A program made the translations under genes and the position numbers. The notes under the pieces are model-generated. The model did no database searches, was not told the origin of the DNA, and was given only the letters and a program-made list of their open reading frames with translations. This document shows positions 1 to 13,990 of a stretch of 64,000 nt of DNA, one piece after another (within the stretch, counting starts at the first letter, position 1; every line of letters begins with the position of its first letter). This DNA comes from Stercorarius parasiticus. Its lineage: Eukaryota > Chordata > Aves > Charadriiformes > Stercorariidae. The stretch spans positions 62,001-126,000 of the forward strand of contig VWZL01002212.1 in assembly GCA_013396915.1 (NCBI GenBank), written 5' to 3'.

Positions 1-2252
1 GACAGCACTTTCTGTCTTTCAGGCTTTGTATGAACATTAAGTAGCAAACATGTTACCATGAAGACAACAAATGGAGATGGAAATAGCGCGGTTTGGGTGA
101 AACTGATAAGTGACTCAGCTAGAAACTTCCATGAGGAGGGAGATGATCTGAGCTCAGGCTGTACTGACTGAGAAAGATGCAAAATGGGAGCCATAAGAAA
201 TAGCAGACTGCTACTCTGCAGTTGGATGGTTTCTAATTCAGTGTCAAACTTTGCTCTCAAATGTGCCACCGGTATCTGGGGAGGATGGGATGGGAATTTA
301 GCTCTTGGTCCTTGCTCATTAAGTTCTTCAGGACAATGGCGTCAGCAGATCACTCTTGTTCCTTGTTATGTCAGTGTGAGTCTTCCACCACTCTGGAGTG
401 TGTCCCAGTAGGAAATTTGTGATTCTTTACCAATTTTAGATAGGAGTAAGTTGTTGGAGACAAGAACTGTGTTTGCGGTCAGCATAACTGTAGGGCAGTG
501 CGCACAGATCTGAGCTGTGATCTGGAAGCAGCATCACTGTGGCACCATGGAGCTTCAAAAAAGCTGCAAAACTCCCTGAGGAAGCTCTACAAATAATCAA
601 ATGGTCAGCTCAGGCTGTGGCTGAACTTCTCTCAGCACCTACAGTAGTGGGTTTAAAGCTGGCTCTGACGAGTTTGCATTGCATTGCATTCCCATCTCAG
701 GGAAGTGATTCATAGCAGACCCGGAGAACTTGATGAAGGTTGTTGTAAATGCACAGAGTTTCCATGGGTTTCAGGTGAACTTGGTGAATACTTGGAAGAG
801 TATTCCACTTTAAACCTTTTGGGGTTTAAAAAGTAGACAAACCAAAATAAGTCCAGGAAATCTTCTGAACTAGTAAGAGTTGAAAGTTGGGAAAACACTC
901 AGGAAAAGGAGCATATATGCCTACCCTGTTCTTTTCCTTTCTTTGGTGGCCACTCATGGCCATAAGTGTCAAAGTTAAGATGCTGGGTTCAACAGACTCT
1001 TGGTCTGAACTCTTATGGCCAATCTTTTGCTTTGGCATCAAGGGTTTGTCCTAGCAGAGAAATTACCTGTCAGAGGGCCTGGCTGGTCATAAAGTGGGAG
1101 CAAATGAGCTATTTGGGGCTTTTCAGTCATTTTCAGTTGGCAGAGGTGAGGAATGAGAATTCCCTGTCTCCCCAAACCTAGCAAACTTTCTTTTTTTCCC
1201 CAAGGACTCCTTCTTTCCAAAGGAATGAAGAGACAGAGTGAGAAACCTGGTAGTAGAGATGTTGTTTTCAAATAATTTTAATGCCTTTGTCTATTACCAG
1301 CTTCTGTACGTATCTGGAACCACTATTTATGTGCCTCTCATGCAATTAAACTGTAAAGCAGAGGGGTGAGGCTCAGAAGGATAATATTTTTCCAGAAGAG
1401 AGACCAATGCACCTGAGGGACCAGAACTGGGATGAGTGTTTATGTTAGTTCCAGCTTTCAAGGATTTGCCTAAAATGCCCGTTGTCTCCCTAAGATTTCA
1501 GAGGAATGGGGATCCACTGTCTGGCTGTTTTAACAGTGATTAGGTGTCTATTAACAACTCATGTACAGACAGATTTTTGGGTTTGTTTGTTTTTTTTTTC
1601 CCCACAGATAGCACTCACATGTTTCTTCAGATCATTCATAAAACATTAAAAAACATACAAAGTATGTGTGTTAATTTTTCTGGTTTGTCCTTCCTTGTGC
1701 TTAATTCAGCTAAGGAACTTATTAATGAAAGACCATTAAGACTGGATTTACCAGATCTTAGGATCACTGAGATCCTGAAGTTCAGGAAGTTTACCTTGTA
1801 AAGGTAGACATTTTTGGTTCAAAGCCATATTTTGCCATAGGCAAAGTAGATTTATATTTGTCTCCCATCTCTTAATAACAAGTCCTTAGTAATTAGGAAA
1901 TAAGTACTTCAGGACTTCCTTCCTTCAGTCTCTATTGATGGAGCTGGTCTGCACTATTTTGTTTTTTATGAAATTTCTAAATAGTCATGGAGACAGAAAG
2001 CAACTGAGTGGGGATTACTTTGTAGCCTGGAGTTGAGAGATTCCCTTGGGAAGGAAAGGATGTGGGCTGAAGCTCTCCACAGCAGAGGGGAGATATCGCA
2101 AAACGATATGTTAGAAAAGAGATAAAGAGGACAATTACTAAATTCATATCATTGGAAAAATCTTTCTCAAGATTGAAAGTATTTGACAGTGTCAACCCAA
2201 ATGCATAATTTTGAAACAGCGCTTTTTTTTTTTTCTCCAGCAAATTCTCTAT

Positions 2253-2302
2253 GTTTGTTTTTTTGGGTTGGTTTTTTTTGGGTTGTTTGGTTGGGGTTTT
2301 TT
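2253..2302. repeat. T/G low-complexity tract
   Basis: Runs of T broken by GGG and GG units, for example TTTTTTTGGGTTGGTTTTTT. It immediately follows a shorter poly(T) run at 2223-2234. The short open frame across it is an artefact of composition. Confidence 0.85.
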
Positions 2303-3123
2303 ACATAGTTCTAATGTGGAAATTGATGTAAATGCTGAGAGAGTGGGAAATTCTTGTTACTACCCATTAGCATTTGATTTGTACATTTCTAAGTAAGTAC
2401 TGTACTCTTAGAAACGATTCTGACTAATTAACAGACAGGGAGTTTGAAAAGCAGATGTTATTTACAAAAGGCGATAGACAGGAACTTATGGAGAGTAGTT
2501 TGGAACAGAAGAATAGAAGCAGAGAGACCAGCAAACAATCTGTTTTTTTCTTCTCCTACTAAATTTAGAAGGCAAAGCTGAATTTTTTCCAGTGCTGTCA
2601 AAAGTGAAGTGCTTTATAAAATGGAGATTTAAAGTAACTCACAAAGAAATAGCTGCTGTAGCTAAAGGGAAGGAATGGCTTAGAAAAGGAAGAAAAAGAA
2701 ATCCTGTAGTTTGAAAAAGACTTAGCTGAGGCTAAATATGAACTTTAATGTCACTGAGACTTTTTTTCCCTGAAATTGTACATCTGACCCTGTGGAAGCC
2801 AGAAAAGGGAAATTCACTCCTAACCCACAGTGTAGTGAATGTGTTCCTTTAGCATTTTCATTGAGTCTCAATCATCATCAGTAGCAAATCAAGTTCAGTA
2901 AATCGGATTTCTGCCATGAACGGAAGTGTTGAGTGATATGCCTCAATCTTTCGGATTAAAAATTAAAATATCTTTGAAAGGTATTTGCAGGAAACCATGT
3001 GGACTGGATTTTGGAGTTGCCATTTCCTTATCTGCCACAAGCATTGAAACAATTATTCTTTATTTAGGTTTTTTTAAATATAGAATTTTAAACTATGACT
3101 TTTATTCCTCACATCTTCTCAAG

Positions 3124-3290
3124 GTCTCAAAATCAGGAAGATGCGAGGCTAGCAGGTTAGTCATTATCATGGATGCACCTGCCATAACAAAGCTGGGGAT
3201 GGAACCAAAGAGTTGTGAGGCTTTCTGTCACAGCAAGGAAGTGCGCAGACGCCTGATGAGAAAGGGCTTGACTAACCTAGAATTCACTAG
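3124..3290 (+). other. Weak candidate exon with an internal ATG
   Basis: A block running from a moderate acceptor (CACATCTTCTCAAG) to a good donor (ACTAG then GTAAGA). It is part of a 122-codon open frame that begins at 2926. An ATG at 3169 is followed by G at +4, and the reading from there is MDAPAITKLGMEPKSCEAF, ending in a split codon at 3290. No protein family is recognised and no partner exon could be assigned. Chance is likely. Confidence 0.12.
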
Positions 3291-5387
3291 GTAAGAGAAA
3301 AAATAAAAGCTCTTGCAATGGACCAAAACAAATTATCACAAAGATGATAGTTTTCCTTATGCTATGAAAAAGATCATTGCTCAAGTTTTACAGGGACGTG
3401 AAAGTCTCCTTGACCCATTGAAAGTGAGTTTCTTTCTCTCTTCCTTTCAATAGAATTCAAAGTTTAAACTTAGCGAGGTGGAAGCAAGCCTGCATTTTCC
3501 CCTGTTGATTGAAATAGGAGCATGAGTGAACCTTCATTTTATGATTCAGGCAAGTCTGGACTAATTGAAGCTACAGACGTGTACAGTTATAGCAAAGGTC
3601 AGAAGCTGAATTACCCATAATTAAAGATCCTGAGTTAAACTTGGTAAGGAAATCTCATCTCCTACCTTCCTGCAGCAGCTAAGCTTTGTTGAAAAGCCTA
3701 ATGCATTTTATACCATTACTGAAAATTTTAGCTTGAAGTTTTGATTTGTCTCTCGAGCTTAGTTTGCAATTAGCAATGCTTAGATAATGTACTGCAAATC
3801 CTTCTAATAAACCGGCAGAGCCTGGTTTTTGTGAAAGCATTGGGTTGAGAGAAGGCAGTTTCCCTCAACACTAGTGCTTTTACAAGCTGCATATGCCATA
3901 AAAATGTTGTTAATGTGACAAAATTGTTTACTTGCTCATTAAGGAACCTCACACTAACGACTGGGAGAACCATCAGTGTTACAGTTGAGTCGACAACAAC
4001 GGGGCCCAGAATGTGAAAGCAGTAGTTTTACAGTACTTTGGGCTAAAGAGGCCACCATGCAGATCATCGGATATGGATGGCGCATGAAAGGCTTCTGTCA
4101 TGGATTTCTATAGTAAGTGTAGGTAGGACAAAAAAAGGTGAGCGTGACAGAGCCCTACTGATGCTGGCTTGTAGGTCTGTGCCAAGCTCCTGGAAGGAGG
4201 GGTGTTTTGTAATTTTGCACCTCCTTGAAAGGGAAGTTGAAGCACAAACATGTTGACTGAGAACATGCCTGAGTGGAAGACCCAAGATCTTTTGTAGGAC
4301 CCTAGCACTTTCCCTCTATAAGAAGTAAGCAAGCTTGTTCAGGCACTGGTATAAACCACATTGGGGATTACAACTTTTGCTGACTCCTGAAGATAACTTC
4401 TGCATCCGTCCCATGCTCCTGCCTGCATGTGGCAGGAGAGTTTGCCCCTCAGATTACAGGAGCAGCATTGTGAAATTGGTTTTGATATCATGGTTGTACT
4501 CTTGAAATCTCATTTCTTATCTTCAACTACATCACTGTCTAGTAAGGTACTACCTCTCCTTGCAAACCATGCTTCTGTGAAATCCAGGTTATAGTCGTTA
4601 TCCCGATAATACTGAAGGGAGAAATGCTCCAGTGAGAAAATTATCAGAAAGACAACATCTGTTTTGGCAAGTCTCCCCTGAAATTTGTGGATTCCTTAAA
4701 CTGGCCCTGGCAAGAGTATTTGAGGCAAATACTATCCAAGGAAAAAATTATGTTACCTCTAATTTATCATTCTGTAATAATTCCAATTGACTTCAGTGGC
4801 AGCATAATAGTGAAAGTGACTAACGTTTCACTCTCTCCAAATAAAAACATAAATTCCTCTGACTGGCAGGAAAGAATAGTACTATTAATAGGTGGGAAAA
4901 CGGATCTGACGCATTTCTAGAATTTTAGGTGGCCTGAAAACTGCAGACAGTGTGTACATGGGTAACCACACAAAGGTATCTCAGAAAAGGGCCATTTCCT
5001 GGGGCCCTGAAAACAAAAGGACCTTTTGCAGTCACTAGTGTTTGGTCAAAGTGGGCTGACTCACCATTCTGCCTTTGTAGTGTTTCATACCAGTTTTACA
5101 CTTCTGCAAATCCTCAGCTTAAGGAAGCCTTTTCTTCTAGTGATTTGCCCTACTGCTTTTACTTCAGACCCTTTCAGAAAAGAAAGTGGGAAGTTCTCAC
5201 ATGTCCCCCTGGCAGTAGGGGACAGTTACCCAACATGAGGTTTGTCCTGGATGGACGCCTGCTCAAGCCACAGAGACACCAGCTGACTAAGTAGTTGGCT
5301 TGTGACAGAAGTGCATAGGATATAATACTGCAGATAGCACAACCCAGGTGTTTGGTCACTTAATGCCACTCAGCTATGCTCTTAGAA

Positions 5388-5440
5388 CCATAGAATCATT
5401 TAGATTGAAAAAGACCTTTAAGATCACCGAGTCCAATTCC
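5388..5440 (-). mobile_element. CR1 3' tail fragment
   Basis: A short piece of a CR1 3' terminus in minus orientation. The plus strand reads CATAGAATCATTTAGATTGA followed by AAGACCTTTAAGATCACCGA, the reverse complement of the usual end with its octamer repeat. Only about 50 bases are recognisable; the neighbouring sequence towards higher coordinates is not clearly CR1. Confidence 0.75.
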
Positions 5441-8400
5441 TCTTGTAACGGGAGTGGGTCAGAAATAGCAATAACAAATGGATCATGAGCAGGGTTTCTG
5501 TGACCTCATGAAGTGTATCTCCACGAAGCTTGATATCCTATAGGTTTGTATCCTGAGTACCATATAATGTCCTGCCCTCCAGAATCATCCCTGCTCACCC
5601 TTGAGGCTTCGTGGCCATCTGTCACTGCTATAGTTTGTCCTCTTCCAGAGTCCTGAATGCCACTTTCCACAATACCTCTTTTTTCCATCATACCCATTAA
5701 TCTCTCTTTTTCTCCAGACCTTCTGTGCAGGTACACGTGCACATAGTAGTTCTTCCCCATGTTCCCTACAGGTTTTACTGTACAAATCTGTGTATGTTGA
5801 TTAGTTCTGTAAAGTGCTGCTTCATGGAATAGATAGGGCTGAATTTTGCCAGTCTTTTGCTTGTTAGGGACTCAAATAAAGTCCCCTCCCTTTAGTTGGA
5901 CCTCTGAGTTTCACGGAACTGGCAGAATTTTCACGTTTTTGGGAACTCACCAGTCTTTCTGATCTGACTGATATTGACCAGTGGGCTAAAAAAAATATTA
6001 GGAGAAGAGTCTGACAAACAATATGACTGAAGAAACTTTTTTCCTCAGGAAAGCAGGCTAAAAAGCAGATATACAAAAGGTTTTGAGATGGCTCTTGAGT
6101 AATAAAGGTGCACACAGCATTCTGGGATAGCCAATAAAAAACTTAAGGACCATCTTATGTATTTCACTAGGTATCTAAAATGAATATATGAAATAAATAT
6201 GAAAAAATATTAGAAAACATTCTTATTTTCCATTTACTTGGAGGTAGGTTGTCAGCTTTGTGAGAAGGGAGTACTGGCAAGGCCCAGCAATCCTGACTGC
6301 ACCTGTGTCTTTTGAACAGGCATTGGAGAAATGAGTTTGGATGTGATATTTCAGCCCTTCTAGGGAGTTGAATGTCACCTGAAAACATGGGAGTACCCAT
6401 GCCCTGAAGGGCTTATCAGTGACAACCTGGATCTGAAAAATGTAGCATTGTGTGCCTTTGTAGATAAATAGACCCAAGAGTAAGGGACTCTGGGATGTTG
6501 GGTTTGGGGATTTTTTTCATCCCCAGTGAGCTTGCATTTTAAGTTTAAGCTTGGGAATGAAGAGGGAGGGAGGAAACAAAGAGAAGCCAAGCCTTTCAAA
6601 GCAGCTACATCAAGGAATGAATAACAGGCTATATGCTCTTGGGAGAACTTCCCACCACCGGAGATGGATGGAATGGACCACAAAAGTTAGGAGGAATTGC
6701 ATGAGAGCTGAGGACCAAGCATTCCCTGTGATCAAGCCACCAGAGGTGACAAGGCACATTGATTTTGATGTCCATGACAACAAAAAATTACTCCTTTCAT
6801 CCATTTTGGGGAAGTGGTATAAAACTCATAGACAGAAACAACATTAGCAAGACTGTATTATGCAGTGGAGGTGAAAGTTTGGCATAGTGAAGAAATAGTA
6901 TGTATTAGGTAAGGTGAAAAATGCAGTCACACCTCCAAGAAGTCTCAAATTCTTATGTGGTCTTTAAGCTTTTTTCATGTCAAGGGGAGAGATGAATTGT
7001 TACCCAAAAAAGGTGAAAAAATCCCTTCCTTAAAGAACTTAGCTGATAAAGGTTTTTAAAATTATCTTTGCTCTGCAAGTTTCAGTTTTCATGAAGCCAA
7101 ATTGAGATACATCTGAAAATTTATATAACTTTAAAAGAGCATTTACTAAAATGTACCTGTCATTCACAGTAATATGGAGTGAGTCAACTTGTTCCACACA
7201 GTGACCTTAACTTTTTTTCATATTCTATCAAATTTTGTACAATCCCAGGAGTGGAGGTACAGTCCTGTGTATTATTGTCATTCTGCCCCACCACTCTGCC
7301 AAAGTAATACTTTCTGAATACTGTCTGCTAATTCTTTCTTTCTTTGTACAAGAGCTAGATGCACGTATTGCCTAGTTTGTCATAGAGAATCAATGAAGTA
7401 CAGTTTTATTTGTATTTGCAGAGACAACAAAATCAAAGAAGATAGCAGCTTGGTGACTCCAACTAAGGTAGTAATTAAGATAAACCAGTGATGTTTCTAA
7501 CATATTTTAAGAAGCCTGGAGGAATTAGCATAGCTTGCAGGAAACTGTGGGCTGGAAAGAGATATTCTGTAAGAGTAAATATGAAAATATTTTCTTTTTA
7601 TCAAGTATGATGGAGAACTGATACATGTCTCCTATGTTTGGGTAGGTAAGTGGGGTACGTGAGTTAAGAGGAGCTGAAAGCAGAGTTTGTAGGGCAATTG
7701 CAAAATGAATGAGCTCATTTAACCTCTTTTCCAAACAAGCATTTTTAAAAATCCCGTATTTCTGTTTTTATCCAAAATTTTTAACACATCCCTTTATTTT
7801 AACTAGTTGAATTTTATGGTTAGCAGCTAACTATAAAAAGAAATAATAACCTGAAGTGTCCTTGGAGCCATTAACTGTACTTTTCTGTCTATTCCCTAAG
7901 AAGATGCCCTGGATTTAAAGACTATATGTATTAAAGTAAGTAAGAAGAAAGAGCTTCTTTTCTGACACTTGCACTCCTTTCCTTCAGCTTGTGCAGGAGG
8001 CTGGCAGCCCATCTCATTCCCACCAGTCGTATCCCCCCAGCTCCCCTGGGAGTTTGGCACTGCATTCGGTCTGTTCTACTGATCTTCCTGAGCCCCTCAT
8101 TTCTGACCTGCAAGACCACCATCCTCAAGATGTCAGGTAGGAGCTGAAGGCATTTGACATTGCTAAAGAACAAGCTTCGGTTGTCAGTTTTAGCCATTTG
8201 TCCTCCAGGTGATTGTTTTGCTGGATGACAATTTACTTTTTTGTTTTGTAATATGCTCTTTGTAGAGGTTATTTTAAGCTTCCAGTGTAATAGCAGACAA
8301 GTAGGTATCCTCCTTCCTTCAGAGGAGCTGTGCTGATTTTAGCCGACGTTTGTGTATTTTAGCTACCACCCTGGGTTTTTTAAGGTTAACAACCACAGGT

Positions 8401-11400
8401 TGTTAGAAAAGGTTAAGACACTTCTTAACCTTTGTCTGCCTCACTTCTTTTTTGTGATACACAGCTGTTACTCTCTCTTTAAGATACACAATTGTTAATC
8501 AGTGGTATAGGGGATTTTAAGATCCTCACACATAAGGAACCATGTTTAGGTAATCACTTCAGTATAGTCCTAGCTTTAAGCATAGGTATAGCCAATGATT
8601 GGTACTCAAGTGGTTATAAAGTTAAAACTGCATATTATTTTTTATATACATCAGTGAAACTGAGTCTGTGGAGCAAAAGAACTTTCAGCTAGTCTGCTAT
8701 ACTCATAAATCAGCTGATTCTTCTGCAAGCGGATCCAAATTAGGGGCCAAACTGTGCCTTTTTTATTACCTAGAATGTGCTATTTGTGCATCTCATATGT
8801 ATTTTGTCCATTAGCTGACTTCTTACATTGTGTCACCCTGTTAACACCAGCTGTTGTACCCAGCACCACCTTGGGGCTGCACGGAAAACTGACAGGAGGG
8901 AGCAGAGCTGCTGAGGAACGGGCACTTTGTGGCTAAGATGCAATTTCCTTGTTATTTGAAAAAAAGCCTGCTTGAAATGGTTCTGGGAGACCTTACAGAC
9001 AAAACGATTGTGCCCCTTTGCTTTGTGATAATTGCTGGTGAGGAGGCCTTGGGGTCAGCGACTTGCTTTCCTCCTGTCCACGTGGTTGTTTCACCGGCCG
9101 TCTACAGGAAGCCCACAGAGACATGCCCCAGGGGCATGTTAAGCCTCTGGGTGTGCTCAGCTACATGATACTGGAAATGCTCTGAAAAGCAGTGCCTGAA
9201 AAGCCTTGTTGCAGGCTCAATACATGGGAAGAGCAACGTTTGGCCTGCGACCAGAAAGACACAAGAGGCATAATCAGTGGGTTGATTCCCTCCCTCTGTC
9301 CTTCCCCAGTTTGATACCAGTTGGACCCAGAGGAGCCTTCAGTGAAAGCGAGTGTAAAAAGCTGCCCAAAAAATGTTTTATTTGGAAAGATGAATATATT
9401 GTGAGATTGCAAAAGGCCCACAGCACCTCAACAACGGTGCCCAAGGACATGGCATCCATTACTGTAGCTGCTGCAAGTTTGATTCCCAAGTCTCACTAAA
9501 ATGTTTGCTTAAAGGATGAATAAGTTACTGTAACTGAAGTTACACTTTCCAGTCTGAATCATATATTTGCACCTCTGAGGTCTCACTGGGCAATCAGGTG
9601 GAAAAGGTACTGATGCATGAGCAACAGCAGGAAATCATGGAATTGCAAAACTCTGACCCATTTAGAGAAAATGAACTGATTATAGCTAAAATAGGCCACC
9701 CTGAAAACAAAATGTGAGAATAAACTACCAGAATAAATAGTATGCTTCCAACTAGTTATTCAGACACCTCTAGCAAGCGGCTACAGCTCCAGTTCATGTT
9801 AGCTTTCCCCTAATACGATTCTTGTAGTCCTTTGCCTGTTAGCATTAACACAGTTTTATGTGGAAATGGGCACAAACCAGAATTTTAGATGTGAGTATTG
9901 TTGGGTTGTTAGATCATTCAAGAGAGATGTGGAAAACATTTCCCTGCTTATCCCAGCCTCTCATTGATATAATAGATGGCATCAAGTCCCTTTGGTTTTG
10001 GGCACTCTGATGTAAGAGCTGATGTAGGCCTATAGTCTAGACTTTGTGACCTATTCAAGAGTAGTCAGGGATGTGAGAAACTACATAAATCAGAGCAAGG
10101 GAGCATCCGTGTATCTAAGTGGCAGCTGAGCTATTTGCCCAGTGAGTAAAGGGTCCTTTGAGGTGATGAAACTCTTTGGCAGCCCAACTTTCCAGTTGAA
10201 AGCATCCAGTCCCCAGGAAGCTTATAGTGAGGCGTTGAGATCATTCGTCAAGTAGCCAGCTTGTTACCTAAAACATCATCTGCAAAAATCCAGAGCCCTG
10301 GAACAGGACAGCAGCGATATTGGAGGAGTTGTGATGAAGTCTCAGAAATACTGAGAAGAGACTAACTCAGCCAAAGCTGCAAACCTCTAGGGACCAGAGT
10401 GGAGAGGAGTGGCAGCAATAAGAAGGTCACGATGACAACCCTTGAAGCATGCTGCAGCCCCGAGGAGCTGTGTCAGAGAGGCTGTTGCCATGACATTTCT
10501 TTGGATAAACATCTAGAGTCCTTGGACTGACGTGGTGCTGCTCCAAGAGCCAAAAACTCTGTTGCTACTTTAATTGAAACCCTATTGCTTAAAGAGCATT
10601 CGGCACCATCTCAGATGTGAAACTGCTGCCGTGAATGAGTGCAGTGTCTCAGAGAGAAAGGAGACATCCGTCATACGAGATACAGTCATATGTAGAGAAG
10701 AAAAATGGTCCTTTGGCTTAATCTGAAACGAGGATCCTTGCCCTTGGCTTTTAGAGACTGTCATTTTGTCCTTTGGCAGGTCAATTTGGAACAATCTGAT
10801 TTTAGTGGCACAAAACCAAAACAACTGCCTCAGCCGCCAGGCTGTGGGTGTGGGTGAGAAGCAGAACATGTTATGCAGTACACAAAGGGAAGGGCACAAT
10901 GTTGCCTTTCTCTCCTGAGGACTCCATGAACCTGCCTTTTATTTTGCTTTGCACCCTAGGTTAAAAAAAACCCAAACAAAACAACAAAACAAAGCATACA
11001 TTGATTTCAGCTCCAGTCTCCAATAGTGTACGACTTGTTTTTCTGGGTCGTTTACCTCTCAGAACACCAGCTCTAAAATGACCTGTCCCAGCTTTGCAAG
11101 TGCTTGCCATCTCTGAAAACTATGTTCTTGGGGATCTAGAGTCAAATAGTGGTGCAGATTTTATAGAAGCCACCTAATCTTGGGCTTAAAGGGTATTACG
11201 AGTCTGAATTAAATGCTGCTAGTTAAAGCCCGTTAATAGCTGTAGAGGTGTGTGCCATACAAGTATTAATAGGGCTTTCTGGGAAGTGCATGGCTCCGTC
11301 AGTGCCACACGTGAACTGCAATTCAGAGCTGCGTGTAGTTTTGTCCAATTGGTGTTCAAAGAAGAGGAAAGCTTTGTGTGTCCTCTAAGTGGGTTTAGTT

Positions 11401-12969
11401 CAGTTGTATTGAAGAAAAAGCCGAAGAGTAGAAAAGACCATCCGCTATTAGGAGAGCAGTTTATCTTTCTCTTGAAATGCCTTCGTTATTCAAAAGTACT
11501 TTCACACAGAGGGTTCTTTGTTTCCATTATACCTTTGGTAACTGTCTTTGATTTTATCAGCTTGCCTCTAATTTCTCTGTCAGGGTTCGGTAAGCTGTGG
11601 ACTGTTCATTTAACTCAGCAGCTTTGAAAATCATTTTGAATATTGTGTATGGGTCACTGTACCAAAGGGAAAAGGATGAAAAGGAGCGAGAGTGGTGAAA
11701 AGTGGAGTTGTAAAATGTGAAAGCGGAGACAGGCACACCCATGTGCATGCAGTAACCCAGGGGCTCCTGAGATAGGAGACCAGTGCTCAGGTTCTGCAAA
11801 GACAGAGGCCAGTAGAGTCCACTTTGTCATATCCGCGTTCAAAAAGGTTAGTTGTGGGAGCATCTGGACTTGGCAGCAGGCTTCTTGCCATTAAAGAGAG
11901 GTGGTCCGATCCTTGACTTGACTTTGGAGAAAAGCCAGCAAGTCTTGCTCACAGGCTCCCACAACTGCTGTTGGAAGCCCAGTAGGGCCCACTGGAGATC
12001 ACGACTGTTCATGCTCATATCCCTGGGACAAGATAAGCCAGAATATTCCAAACTTCCTTTTCCTAGGGTAAAGCCTCCTCTAAAGTTCCTAGTGAGGGTT
12101 TCCTCATCGTTGAAGAAGATGTAGTGTGTTTTGCATGAAGTTGATTAACCACTGTACATTGCTGGTTACCTTGCATACTGACTCATCTGGCCAAAGTGTG
12201 TCTCTGCCTTTCTAGCCCACTACACATGTCCATGTGGATGCTTTGATTAACCTCCTCCGATTCCCTTCTTTCTGGCCTTGCCATCAACATTTTTGTCTTC
12301 TTTAACCAAAAGGACTTTTTTATATCCATCCACTAGTCAGCCATGTTCTTCTCTTTGCAGTGCTGGCTCTCTTCAAATTCCGCCTCCTTCCTTCTTGCCT
12401 TTTCATTTTCATTTTGCTGTGCTGCCGGATGTACATAAGGCACATTTATCTTCTGTAGTACCCACATTGCTGTAAGCCACCCCTTTGCTCTAGGGGGAAA
12501 GTCTGTGGGCTAGAAGGGAGGATCCTGTGGGGCAATTTTCTGGACTTCGTTGTCCCAATCCAAACATGGATTCAGAAGTAAACCCAAGCAGCAGAAAGCA
12601 GCTGAACTTTTACTGAAAGGGAGTTAATCCAGCTGATCACAATGGCCCTTTTTGGTTTTTTTAGAGTCTTAGATTTCATGTATCTGTACAAGCTGTATCA
12701 ACGTGTTTTTCCAGTTCTAGAATGTCTCCTGGCTCCAAGCTTGATGAAAAATTCCACTGTAACTTCTAAGCTCATAAGTATTTCTCTTAATTGAGGTACA
12801 GAGATGGATACTGCTACCCCACAGGAAGTATTATCATGTGGCTAAGGCAGGAGGACTGCACTTGATTCCATGGACCTCTAGGTACAGAGAGATCAATGGG
12901 AAAAGGAAGTTTAAAGACAGATGACATGACTGAAGAAAAGCTAATTACCTGAAGCAGTTAAACTAGGCT
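5441..12969. other. Intergenic DNA without a supported gene
   Basis: Mixed-composition sequence without a recognised repeat body. Overlapping opposite-strand open frames at about 6375-6850 and 9161-9500, and a 125-codon frame at 11250-11627, have no recognisable domains or splice context. They are read as chance. Confidence 0.6.
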
Positions 12970-13990
12970 AAAGATGTCCGTTGTTGAAATTCTCATCCCA
13001 AGGAGATTTCACCCAAGGGAAACCTTAGTCCTTAGTATGCTGTTAAGAAGGGGAGAAATCCCAAGGGAAGAATTCACAGAACAACGTGGGAATCTCAGTT
13101 CTAGGGAACTGCCAGGACCAGATGGTGTTCGTCTCAAGCTGCGAGGGATCTCAGCTCTAAAACTGGAAAGCTTCTGACAAACACAGGCAATATATCCCTT
13201 AAAATAGGAATTCTTCCTGGTTGCTGTAAAAGTGTTATCAGGGAGCATTGCTTCCAAAATGCAGTGAAGAGTGACCTTGAGAGTTGCAGGTGAGTGTGCA
13301 ATATCCTACATAGAGGTGAAGAATTTCAGGGTAGTCAGAACAGAAACGTATACTTAGAAAAACAGAATTACATCATCTGACCAACAACACAGTTTCTGCT
13401 TAAAGTCCTCAGCTGGTCTTTGAAGTCATTTGAAGACTTTATTTAAAATATTTGGAAGAAAAGATCTGGCATATATCATCCAGGTTTTTAGGAGGTTTTG
13501 ATGATGTTTGTAAGAAAAAGGAACTTTATGTTATGCTAGACAGGTAAATTTTTGTCCCTAATCAAATACTGGCTAGGCATCAAAAGTTTTAAGTATTGAC
13601 TGTTTTTAAAAATGTAGGTGACTTAACAGTGATATGCAGAGATCTGTGCTGGGATTGCTTTTGTACGATTTTGTTGATCATTTTAAGACTAAGTTGAAGA
13701 TGTGGTCATTACACATCCATGTTAGGAAAAACTAGAGGAGCACACAAAATCTAGAAAGACTTACTTCAGTGAACAAAGTAGTAGGTACAATTTAACTTGT
13801 ATATATACAGACTCACGTGCAACAGGAAGAAAAATCCATTTCTTTCAGTAATGGTAATGAATCTAAACAAGGACGTTTTCCTCCAGAAGCAGAGATGTAG
13901 GAGTGGTCATCGACAGCTGTTGAGCCTGCTTCACCTGGGTAAGCAGAGCAATGAAAAAGTTTTGCGTTAGGTTCCCAGAAAATGAAAGGT
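12970..13990 (+). mobile_element. Ancient decayed CR1/L3-like LINE
   Basis: A heavily mutated LINE body in plus orientation. Separated landmarks appear in the right order. First is a GPDG motif (PGPDGVRLKLRGIS, about 13110-13155). Next is a stretch like ATATCCCTTAAAATAGG where CR1-type elements have the segment after it. Then comes a reverse-transcriptase block reading SVLGLLLYDFVDHF around 13640-13680, matching the family's SVLGPLLFNIFINDL block. Last is RDVGVVIDS at about 13891-13917, which resembles the RDLGVIVDS block. Frames are broken by stops and shifts between these landmarks. It is much older than the two CR1 tails. Recognition is by motif order, not alignment, and the exact ends are guesses. 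Confidence 0.6.

Larger units (their letters stand above)
1..5387. other. Intergenic DNA without a supported gene
   Basis: AT-rich single-copy-looking sequence. It holds the T/G tract at 2253 and the weak exon-like block at 3124-3290. Open frames are short, unsupported by splice context and resemble no family. No promoter, CpG island or RNA gene was seen. Confidence 0.6.

Noticed and set aside
11250..11627. 125-codon plus-strand open frame
   Set aside because: Hydrophobic patches come from T-rich codons. No domain, no homology recognised and no splice context.
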